A stretch of 64,000 nt of DNA, from the NCBI RefSeq assembly GCF_008704935.1, contig NZ_CP023692.1, positions 4,555,001 to 4,619,000 on the forward strand. The letters are read 5' to 3'. Origin of the DNA: Streptomyces vinaceus. Lineage in GTDB: Bacteria; Actinomycetota; Actinomycetes; Streptomycetales; Streptomycetaceae. Each line of letters begins with the position of its first letter. Positions within the stretch are counted from its first letter, which is position 1. The notes below the pieces were generated by a model. It was given only the letters and a program-made list of their open reading frames with translations. It had not been told where the DNA came from and did no database searches. This document shows positions 22,949 through 30,522 of the stretch, piece after piece. The translations under genes were made by a program, and so were the position numbers.

Positions 22949-25900
22949 GCACAGCCCGGCCGGGGGGCTACTTCCGACTGGGTCCGAGCAGGGGGAGCGT
23001 CCCGATCAGGACACCACTCTCGCCTACCTCCAGCGCTACTACCTGCACACCGCCCCAGAGGACCTCCTGGACCGGGACCCGGTCGACGTGTTCGGTGCGG
23101 CCCTCTCCCACTACCGTCTCGCCGAGACCCGGCCGCAGGGCACCGCGAACGTGCGCGTGCACACCCCGACGGTCGAGGAGAACGGGTGGACCTCCAGCCA
23201 CTCCGTCGTCGAGGTCGTCACCGACGACATGCCCTTCCTCGTGGACTCCGTCACCAACGAGCTGTCCCGCCAGAACCGCGGCATCCACGTCGTGATCCAC
23301 CCCCAGGTCGTCGTCCGCCGTGACGTCACCGGCAAGCTGATCGAGATCCTCGGCCCCGACTGCGACGCGCACGGCCCCAAGACCGCGCGCCCCCACGACT
23401 CCCTCGTCGAGTCCTGGATCCACGTCGAGACCGACCGCGAGACCGACCGCGCCGACCTCAAGCAGATCACCGACGACCTGCGCCGCGTCCTGTCCGACGT
23501 CCGCGAGTCCGTCGAGGACTGGGAGAAGATGCGCGACGCCGCGCTGCGCATCGCCGACGACCTCCCGGACGAGCCGACCGCCCCCGACCTGCGCGAGTAC
23601 GAGCTCGAAGAGGCCCGCGAGCTGCTGCGCTGGCTCGCCGACGACCACTTCACCTTCCTCGGCTACCGCGAGTACAACCTCGTCGACGGCGACGCCCTGT
23701 CCGCCGTGCCCGGCACCGGCCTCGGCATCCTGCGCTCCGACCCGCACCACAGCGGCCAGGAGGACGACCACCCCGTCTCGCCGTCCTTCAACCGGCTGCC
23801 GGCCGACGCCCGCGCCAAGGCCCGCGAGCACCGCCTGCTGGTGCTGACCAAGGCCAACAGCCGCGCCACCGTGCACCGCCCGTCCTACCTCGACTACGTC
23901 GGCGTCAAGAAGTTCGACGCCGAGGGCAACGTCGTCGGCGAGCGCCGCTTCCTCGGCCTGTTCTCCTCGGCCGCGTACACCGAGTCGGTGCGCCGCGTCC
24001 CGGTCATCCGCCGCAAGGTCGCCGAGGTCCTCGACGGCGCCGGCTTCTCGCCGAACAGCCACGACGGCCGCGACCTGCTCCAGATCCTGGAGACCTACCC
24101 GCGCGACGAGCTGTTCCAGACCCCGGTCGACAAGCTCCGCGAGATCGCCACCTCCGTCCTGTACCTCCAGGAGCGCCGCCGGCTGCGGCTGTACCTGCGC
24201 CAGGACGAGTACGGCCGCTACTACTCGGCGCTCGTCTACCTGCCGCGCGACCGCTACACCACCGGCGTGCGGCTGCGCCTGATCTCGATCCTCCAGGAGG
24301 AGCTCGACGGCAGCAGCGTCGACTTCACCGCCTGGAACACCGAGTCGATCCTGGCCCGCATCCACTTCGTCATCCGCGTTCCGCAGGGCAAGGAGCTGCC
24401 CGTCCTGACGGACGCCGACGTCGAGCGCATCGAGGCCCGCCTCGTCGAGGCCGCCCGCTCCTGGGCCGACGGCTTCGCCGACGCCCTGGTCGCCGAGGTG
24501 GGCGAGGAGCGCGCCGCCGAGCTGCTGCGCAAGTACGGCACCTCCTTCCCCGAGGGCTACAAGGCCGACCACAAGCCGCGCGCGGCCGTGGCCGACCTCT
24601 GCCACCTGGAGCGGCTCTCCGCCAGCGACCGGGAGTTCGCCCTCTCGCTGTACGAGCCGGTCGGCGCGGGCCCCGGCGAGCGCCGGTTCAAGATCTACCG
24701 CACCGGTGAGCAGGTCTCGCTGTCCGCGGTCCTGCCCGTGCTCCAGCGCCTGGGCGTCGAGGTCACCGACGAGCGCCCGTACGAGCTGCGCTGCAGCGAC
24801 CGCACCAACGCGTGGATCTACGACTTCGGCCTGCGGATGCCGCTGCCCTCCGGCAACGGCGACGCCTACCTCGGCGACGACGCCCGCGAGCGCTTCCAGG
24901 ACGCCTTCGCCGCGGTCTGGCAGGGCGACGCCGAGAACGACAACTTCAACACCCTGGTGCTGTCCGCGGGGCTCACCTGGCGCCAGGCCGTGGTGCTGCG
25001 CGCGTATGCCAAGTACCTGCGCCAGGCCGGCGTGAACTTCAGCCAGGACTACATGGAGGACACCCTCCGCAACAACGTCCACACCACCCGGCTGCTGGTC
25101 TCGCTCTTCGAGGCCCGGATGTCGCCCGGCCGCCAGTCCGCCGGCACCGAGCTCATCGACGCCATGCTGGAGGAGCTGGCCGGGGCCCTGGACCAGGTCG
25201 CCTCGCTCGACGAGGACCGGATCCTGCGGTCCTTCCTCACCCTGATCAACGCCACCCTGCGCACGAACTTCTTCCAGCTCAACGACGCGGGCGAGCAGCA
25301 CTCCTACGTGTCGATGAAGTTCGACCCGCAGGCCATCCCGGAGCTCCCGGCGCCGCGTCCGGCGTACGAGATCTGGGTGTACTCCCCGCGCGTCGAGGGC
25401 GTCCACCTGCGCTTCGGCAAGGTCGCCCGAGGCGGTCTGCGCTGGTCCGACCGGCGCGAGGACTTCCGTACGGAGATCCTCGGCCTGGTCAAGGCGCAGA
25501 TGGTCAAGAACACCGTCATCGTCCCGGTCGGCGCCAAGGGCGGCTTCGTCGCCAAGAACCTGCCGGACCCGTCGGTGGACCGCGACGCCTGGCTCGCCGA
25601 GGGCATCGCCTCGTACAAGATCTTCATCTCGGCGCTGCTCGACATCACCGACAACATGGTCGGCGGCGAGGTCGTGCCGCCCACCGGCGTGGTCCGCCAC
25701 GACGAGGACGACACCTACCTCGTCGTCGCCGCCGACAAGGGCACCGCGACCTTCTCCGACATCGCCAACGGCGTCGCCGAGGCGTACGGCTTCTGGCTGG
25801 GCGACGCGTTCGCCTCGGGCGGCTCCGCCGGCTACGACCACAAGGGCATGGGCATCACCGCCCGCGGCGCCTGGGAGTCCGTCAAGCGGCACTTCCGCGA

Positions 25901-27854
25901 GCTGGGCCACGACACCCAGACCGAGGACTTCACGGTCGTCGGCGTCGGCGACATGTCCGGTGACGTGTTCGGCAACGGCATGCTGCTCTCCGAGCACATC
26001 CGCCTGGTCGCCGCCTTCGACCACCGGCACATCTTCATCGACCCGACCCCGGACGCGGCGACCTCGTACGCCGAGCGCCGGCGCCTGTTCGAGCTGCCGC
26101 GCTCCTCGTGGGCCGACTACAACGCCGAGCTGCTCTCCGCGGGCGGCGGCGTGCACCCGCGCAGCGCCAAGGCCATCCCGGTCAACGCGCAGATGCGCGC
26201 GGCCCTCGGCATCGAGCCGGGCGTCACCAAGATGACCCCCGCCGAGCTGATGCAGACCATCCTCCAGGCCCCCGTGGACCTGCTGTGGAACGGCGGCATC
26301 GGTACGTACGTCAAGGCGAGCTCCGAGACGCACACCGACGTCGGCGACAAGGCCAACGACGCCATCCGCGTCAACGGCGGGGACGTCCGGGCCAAGGTCA
26401 TCGGCGAGGGCGGCAACCTGGGCCTGACCCAGCTCGGCCGTATCGAGTTCGCCCGGATCGGCGCCGGCGGCGAGGGCGGCAAGGTCAACACCGACGCCAT
26501 CGACAACAGCGCGGGCGTGGACACCTCCGACCACGAGGTGAACATCAAGATCCTGCTGAACGCGGTCGTCGCGGACGGGGACATGACCGTCAAGCAGCGC
26601 AACAAGCTGCTGGCGGAGATGACCGACGAGGTCGGCCACCTGGTGCTGCGCAACAACTACGCGCAGAACACGGCCCTGGCCAACGGCACCGCGCAGGCCC
26701 CCAGCCTGCTCCACGCGCAGCAGCGCTTCATGCGCCGCCTGGAGGCGGCCGGCCGGCTGGACCGGGGCATCGAGTTCCTGCCCACGGACCGGCAGATCCG
26801 CGAGCTGCTGAGCGCCGGCAAGGGGCTGACCCAGCCGGAGCTGGCCGTCCTGTTCGCCTACACCAAGATCACGGTGGCGGACGAGCTCATCGCCACCGAG
26901 CTGCCGGACGACCCGTACCTGCGCCGCCTGCTGCACGCGTACTTCCCGGGCGCCCTGCGCGCGAAGTTCCCGGAGCAGATCGACGCGCACGCGCTGCGCC
27001 GCGAGATCATCACGACGCTGCTGGTCAACGACACCGTCAACACCGGTGGTTCGACCTTCCTGCACCGTCTGCGCGAGGAGTCCGGAGCCTCCACGGAGGA
27101 GATCGTGCGGGCGCAGCTCGCGGCCCGCGAGATCTTCGGCCTGGCCGGGGTGTGGGACGAGGTCGAGGCGCTCGACAACAAGGTCGCGGCCGACGTCCAG
27201 ACCCGGGTGCGGCTGCACTCGCGCCGCCTGGTCGAGCGCGGCACCCGCTGGCTGCTGAACAACCGGCCGCAGCCGCTCCAGATCACCGAGACGATCGAGC
27301 TGTTCTCCGACCGGGTCGCCGAGGTCTGGGCCGAGCTGCCCAAGCTGGTGCGCGGCGCGGACCTGGAGTGGTACCAGTCGATCATGGACGAGCTGATCGG
27401 CGAGGGCGTCCCGGAGGAGCTGGCGGCCAAGGTCGCAGGGTTCTCCTCGGCCTTCCCGACGCTCGACATCGTCGCGATCGCGGACCGGACCGGCGTCAAC
27501 CCGCTGGACGTGGCCGAGGTGTACTACGACCTCGCCGACCGCCTGCAGATCACCCAGCTGATGGACCGGATCATCGAGCTGCCGCGGGCCGACCGCTGGC
27601 AGTCGATGGCCCGCGCCTCCATCCGCGAGGACCTGTTCGCGGCGCACGCGGCGCTGACCGCCGACGTGCTGGCGGTGGGCAACGGCGACTCGACTCCCGA
27701 GGACCGCTTCAAGGCGTGGGAGGACAAGAACGCGGCGATCATCAGCCGGGCGCGGACGACCCTGGACGAGATCCGGGGTTCGGACGACTTCGACCTGGCG
27801 AACCTGTCGGTCGCGATGCGGACGATGCGTTCGCTGCTGAGGGCGCACGCGTAG
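22887..27854 (+). CDS. gdhB: Large NAD-specific glutamate dehydrogenase
   Basis: 1655 aa, the ~180-kDa class of NAD-GDH described from Streptomyces clavuligerus. ATG 22887 gives MQTKLDEAKAELLARAARVA and follows an AGGAGCCAGAGGAC purine-rich stretch. The N-terminal ~700 residues hold ACT-like regulatory segments (VVTDDMPFLVDSVTNELSRQ, then FLGYREY). The catalytic part has PRVEGVHLRFGKVARGGLRW, VKNTVIVPVGAKGGFVAKNL and VVGVGDMSGDVFGNGMLLS. It deaminates glutamate to 2-oxoglutarate and ammonia with NAD, a catabolic role. The gene is transcribed alone, converging on the ABC transporter genes. Confidence 0.95.
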   Translation: MQTKLDEAKAELLARAARVAEHSPAGGLLPTGSEQGERPDQDTTLAYLQRYYLHTAPEDLLDRDPVDVFGAALSHYRLAETRPQGTANVRVHTPTVEENGWTSSHSVVEVVTDDMPFLVDSVTNELSRQNRGIHVVIHPQVVVRRDVTGKLIEILGPDCDAHGPKTARPHDSLVESWIHVETDRETDRADLKQITDDLRRVLSDVRESVEDWEKMRDAALRIADDLPDEPTAPDLREYELEEARELLRWLADDHFTFLGYREYNLVDGDALSAVPGTGLGILRSDPHHSGQEDDHPVSPSFNRLPADARAKAREHRLLVLTKANSRATVHRPSYLDYVGVKKFDAEGNVVGERRFLGLFSSAAYTESVRRVPVIRRKVAEVLDGAGFSPNSHDGRDLLQILETYPRDELFQTPVDKLREIATSVLYLQERRRLRLYLRQDEYGRYYSALVYLPRDRYTTGVRLRLISILQEELDGSSVDFTAWNTESILARIHFVIRVPQGKELPVLTDADVERIEARLVEAARSWADGFADALVAEVGEERAAELLRKYGTSFPEGYKADHKPRAAVADLCHLERLSASDREFALSLYEPVGAGPGERRFKIYRTGEQVSLSAVLPVLQRLGVEVTDERPYELRCSDRTNAWIYDFGLRMPLPSGNGDAYLGDDARERFQDAFAAVWQGDAENDNFNTLVLSAGLTWRQAVVLRAYAKYLRQAGVNFSQDYMEDTLRNNVHTTRLLVSLFEARMSPGRQSAGTELIDAMLEELAGALDQVASLDEDRILRSFLTLINATLRTNFFQLNDAGEQHSYVSMKFDPQAIPELPAPRPAYEIWVYSPRVEGVHLRFGKVARGGLRWSDRREDFRTEILGLVKAQMVKNTVIVPVGAKGGFVAKNLPDPSVDRDAWLAEGIASYKIFISALLDITDNMVGGEVVPPTGVVRHDEDDTYLVVAADKGTATFSDIANGVAEAYGFWLGDAFASGGSAGYDHKGMGITARGAWESVKRHFRELGHDTQTEDFTVVGVGDMSGDVFGNGMLLSEHIRLVAAFDHRHIFIDPTPDAATSYAERRRLFELPRSSWADYNAELLSAGGGVHPRSAKAIPVNAQMRAALGIEPGVTKMTPAELMQTILQAPVDLLWNGGIGTYVKASSETHTDVGDKANDAIRVNGGDVRAKVIGEGGNLGLTQLGRIEFARIGAGGEGGKVNTDAIDNSAGVDTSDHEVNIKILLNAVVADGDMTVKQRNKLLAEMTDEVGHLVLRNNYAQNTALANGTAQAPSLLHAQQRFMRRLEAAGRLDRGIEFLPTDRQIRELLSAGKGLTQPELAVLFAYTKITVADELIATELPDDPYLRRLLHAYFPGALRAKFPEQIDAHALRREIITTLLVNDTVNTGGSTFLHRLREESGASTEEIVRAQLAAREIFGLAGVWDEVEALDNKVAADVQTRVRLHSRRLVERGTRWLLNNRPQPLQITETIELFSDRVAEVWAELPKLVRGADLEWYQSIMDELIGEGVPEELAAKVAGFSSAFPTLDIVAIADRTGVNPLDVAEVYYDLADRLQITQLMDRIIELPRADRWQSMARASIREDLFAAHAALTADVLAVGNGDSTPEDRFKAWEDKNAAIISRARTTLDEIRGSDDFDLANLSVAMRTMRSLLRAHA

Positions 27855-27871
27855 TCCCCGCGGGGCGTGGA

Positions 27872-27911
27872 CGCAAGGGCGGCCCGGGCTTCGGCCCGGG
27901 CCGCCCTTGCG
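27872..27911. terminator. Bidirectional terminator between gdhB and ABC genes
   Basis: The 18-bp perfect stem CGCAAGGGCGGCCCGGGC pairs across a stable TTCG tetraloop. It lies between the stop codons of two convergent genes and can terminate both. Confidence 0.92.
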
Positions 27912-27926
27912 CGTGTGCGCCCCCCG

Positions 27927-28769
27927 TCAGCGGCCCGAGGTGAACCGCTCGTACGCGTCGCAGACCTCGGCGGCGGGGCCGTCCATGCGCAGCACGCCGG
28001 ACTCCAGCCAGATCGCCCGGTCGCAGGTCTCGCGGACCGTGCCGATGCTGTGGCTGACCAGGAAGACGGTGCCGGCCTGCTCGCGCAGCTCCTCGATGCG
28101 GGCCTGGCTGCGGCGCTGGAAGTTGGCGTCGCCGGTGGCCAGGGCCTCGTCGATCATGAGTACGTCGTGGTCCTTGGCGGCGGCGATGGAGAAGCGCAGC
28201 CGGGCGCCCATGCCGGAGGAGTACGTGCGCATGGGAAGGGAGATGAAGTCGCCCTTCTCGTTGATGCCGGAGAAGTCGACGATGCCCTGGTAGCGCTCGC
28301 GGACCTGCTGCTTGGACATGCCCATCGCGAGGCCGCCGAGGACCACGTTGCGCTCGCCGGTCAGGTCGTTCATCAGGGCCGCGTTCACGCCGAGGAGCGA
28401 GGGCTGGCCGTGGGAGTAGATCCTGCCCCGGGCCACGGGCTGGAGGCCGGCGATCGCGGCGAGCAGGGTGGACTTGCCGGAGCCGTTGGAGCCGATCAGG
28501 CCGATGGCCTCGCCCTTGTACGCGACGAAGGTGACGCCCTTGACGGCGTGGACCTCGCGCATGCCGGGGGCGGCCTTGCGGGAGAAGATCCGGCTGAGGG
28601 CGGCGGTGGCGCCGCCCTTGCGCGCGCCGGCGCCGTTCACCTTGTAGACGACGTGGACGTCGTCGGCGATGACGGTGGGGACGCGGGTGTCGTGGGGGTC
28701 GAAGGCGGCCGCGGCCGGTGCGGTCGCGGGTGCGGGGGTGCTTGCGGGTGCGGTCTTGGTGTCAGCCAC
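27927..28769 (-). CDS. Polysaccharide/teichoic-acid export ABC transporter, ATP-binding protein (TagH/Wzt type)
   Basis: 280 aa. An Ala/Pro/Thr-rich N terminus precedes VIADDVHVVYKVNG. Walker A is GSNGSGKST (about 92-100), the signature helix region is TYSSGMGARLRFSIAAAKDH and Walker B is VLMIDEALATGDANF. The unusual YSSGMGARLRF signature and DEALA Walker B are typical of the TagH/Wzt/RfbB export class. It has no C-terminal carbohydrate-binding extension. It pairs with the permease, whose stop overlaps this start by 8 nt. Together they likely export a lipid-linked cell-wall polymer. Confidence 0.92.
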   Translation of the reverse strand: MADTKTAPASTPAPATAPAAAAFDPHDTRVPTVIADDVHVVYKVNGAGARKGGATAALSRIFSRKAAPGMREVHAVKGVTFVAYKGEAIGLIGSNGSGKSTLLAAIAGLQPVARGRIYSHGQPSLLGVNAALMNDLTGERNVVLGGLAMGMSKQQVRERYQGIVDFSGINEKGDFISLPMRTYSSGMGARLRFSIAAAKDHDVLMIDEALATGDANFQRRSQARIEELREQAGTVFLVSHSIGTVRETCDRAIWLESGVLRMDGPAAEVCDAYERFTSGR

Positions 28770-29679
28770 GGCCGTAGTCCTCCTCAGCCTTCCAGAAGTA
28801 GATGAAGCCGCCGACGCCCGTGAGCAGGGCCCAGCCGAGGGCGATCGCCCACACGTGGTGCGGGAGCGCGTGCGCGGGGAAGCTGTCGATCAGCGAGTAG
28901 CGCATCAGGTCGATGTAGACGGCCGCCGGGTTGGTCTTGAGGACGACGGTGACCCAGTGCGCGAGGTGGTCCTTGCTGAGCATCGAGTCGATGGACCACA
29001 TGACCCCGGACGAGTACATCCAGGTGCGCAGGATGAACGGCATCAGCTGGCTGATGTCCGGGCTCTTGCTGCCGATGCGGGCCATGACCATGGCGACGCC
29101 GGCGCAGAAGACGGCCATCAGGGCCAGGGTGGGCGCGGCCATCAGCCACTTCAGGGACGGGGTCTGGCCGAACGCGAGCAGCAGGAGGACCAGCGCGCCC
29201 ATGGTGACGAGCAGCTGCTGGAAGAGCTGGACGACCGTGGACAGGGGCAGGCTGGCGCGGGGGAAGTGCAGGGCGCGGACCAGGCCGAGGTTGCTGTGGA
29301 CCGAGCGGGTGGAGGCGTTGATGGAGCTGCCGATGAAGTCCCAGACGAAGACGCCGGTGATCAGGAACGGGACGTAGTCCGCCACGCCGTGGCTGGCGTT
29401 CATGATGACGCCGAAGATGAAGTAGTAGACGGCCGCGTTGAGCAGCGGGGTCACCAGGTGCCAGACCTGGCCCAGTCTGGCGGTGCTGTACGTGGCGTGC
29501 ATCCGGGCGGTGGCGTACGCGGTCACGAAGTGACGCCGGCCCCAGAGCTGGCGCACGTAGCTCGTGAGCGGGGGGCGGGCGCCGCTGAGGGTCAGGCCGT
29601 GGGCCGCCGCCAGGTCGGCGAGCGTGGCCGGTGCCGTCGTCTTCGTCGCCGGCTGGGCGAGGTGGGTGGTCGCTGTCAC
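28762..29679 (-). CDS. Polysaccharide/teichoic-acid export ABC transporter permease (TagG/Wzm type)
   Basis: About 305 aa from GTG 29679. ABC2-type permease with six predicted membrane segments; recognisable stretches are ARLGQVWHLVTPLLNAAVYY, FLITGVFVWDFIGSSINAST and HFPRASLPLSTVVQLFQQLL. The last is the proline-containing coupling region of Wzm/TagG permeases. A longer frame opening with TTG at 29787 is excluded, because a good promoter (TTGCGT-N17-TAACCT, 29787-29759) lies inside it. It forms an operon with the ATP-binding gene and is divergent from the TetR gene, which probably controls it. Confidence 0.88.
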   Translation of the reverse strand: MTATTHLAQPATKTTAPATLADLAAAHGLTLSGARPPLTSYVRQLWGRRHFVTAYATARMHATYSTARLGQVWHLVTPLLNAAVYYFIFGVIMNASHGVADYVPFLITGVFVWDFIGSSINASTRSVHSNLGLVRALHFPRASLPLSTVVQLFQQLLVTMGALVLLLLAFGQTPSLKWLMAAPTLALMAVFCAGVAMVMARIGSKSPDISQLMPFILRTWMYSSGVMWSIDSMLSKDHLAHWVTVVLKTNPAAVYIDLMRYSLIDSFPAHALPHHVWAIALGWALLTGVGGFIYFWKAEEDYGRG

Positions 29680-29730
29680 GGAGGTCGCTTTCGACGGGGT
29701 CAGGGCGTCGGCAGGCTGGTCGCTGACGAT

Positions 29731-29798
29731 GGAACGCGTCCGTATCGTCGCTACGGCGAGGTTAGGGCGCGGGGCGACGGAACGCAACCGTATCGTCG
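29731..29798 (-). promoter_or_regulatory. Promoter and paired TetR-type operator of the export ABC operon
   Basis: Minus-strand promoter: -35 TTGCGT (29787-29782), 17-nt spacer, -10 TAACCT (29764-29759). Two near-identical 20-bp copies, GGAACGC(GT/AA)CCGTATCGTCG at 29731-29750 and 29779-29798, differ at two positions. One overlaps the -35 and the other the predicted transcription start. This is the layout expected of repressor binding sites, most simply for the divergent TetR protein. Confidence 0.7.
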
Positions 29799-29837
29799 TG
29801 ACGAGTGGGTGACGGCGTGCGCGGCTATGCTCGGTGC

Positions 29838-30485
29838 ATGGATTCCACGGACCCCGCCACCACCCCTGCCACCGGCCCCGCTCCCGCCGCCGCCCGCCGG
29901 GCCCCCGCCGGGGCCGCCGTCCTGCGCGAGGACGTGACGGAGGCGATCCGGGCCGCGGTGCTGGAGGAGCTGGCCGCGGTCGGGTTCTCGCGGATGTCGA
30001 TCGAGGGGATCGCGCGGCGGGCCGGGGTCGGCAAGACGGCCGTGTACCGGCGCTGGAAGTCGAAGCTGCACCTGGTGCTGGACCTGGTCGGCGCCTTCGC
30101 CGTGGACGGCCTGCCGGTGCCGGCCACCGGATCGCTGTACGGGGACGTACGGGCCCTGCTGGAGGTGATGTCGCACGTGCTGCGGCATCCGGTGGCCTCG
30201 GCCGTGATCCCGGACCTGCTGGTCGAGGCGGCGCGGAATCCGGAGATCGCGGACGCCGTGCGCGGCGCGCTGCTGGAGGGGGAGCGGCGGATGGCGGAGG
30301 GGATCGTGTCGGAGGCGGTGGCCCGCGGGGAGCTGGCCGAGGGCACGGATCCGGGGCGGGCGCTCGACCTGGCGATCGGGCCGCTCTACTGGCGGCAGGT
30401 GGTGGTGCGCGACGCCGTTCCGGCCGGGTATCTGGACGACCTGGCCCGGTCGGTGGTGGCGGGGCTGACCGCCGCGGCGGGCTGA
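29838..30485 (+). CDS. TetR/AcrR-family transcriptional regulator
   Basis: 215 aa from ATG 29838. A -10-like TATGCT ends 6 nt before this ATG, so the mRNA is probably leaderless; a start at 29805 would lie upstream of that promoter. An Ala/Pro-rich tail of ~25 residues precedes the HTH (about 37-83), with FSRMSIEGIARRAGVGKTAV and YRRWKSKLHLVLDLV. The C-terminal ligand domain ends with WRQVVVRDAVPAGYLDDLAR. It most likely represses the divergent export operon through the repeats at 29731-29798. The ligand is unknown. Confidence 0.9.
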   Translation: MDSTDPATTPATGPAPAAARRAPAGAAVLREDVTEAIRAAVLEELAAVGFSRMSIEGIARRAGVGKTAVYRRWKSKLHLVLDLVGAFAVDGLPVPATGSLYGDVRALLEVMSHVLRHPVASAVIPDLLVEAARNPEIADAVRGALLEGERRMAEGIVSEAVARGELAEGTDPGRALDLAIGPLYWRQVVVRDAVPAGYLDDLARSVVAGLTAAAG

Positions 30486-30522
30486 CTTTCCCGGCGGCCC
30501 GGCCGTCCCCGCCGCGCGGGGC

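Noticed and set aside
29680..29787. A longer N terminus for the export permease starting with TTG 29787
   Set aside because: That TTG is inside the -35 element of a good promoter for the same gene, so it would not be transcribed.
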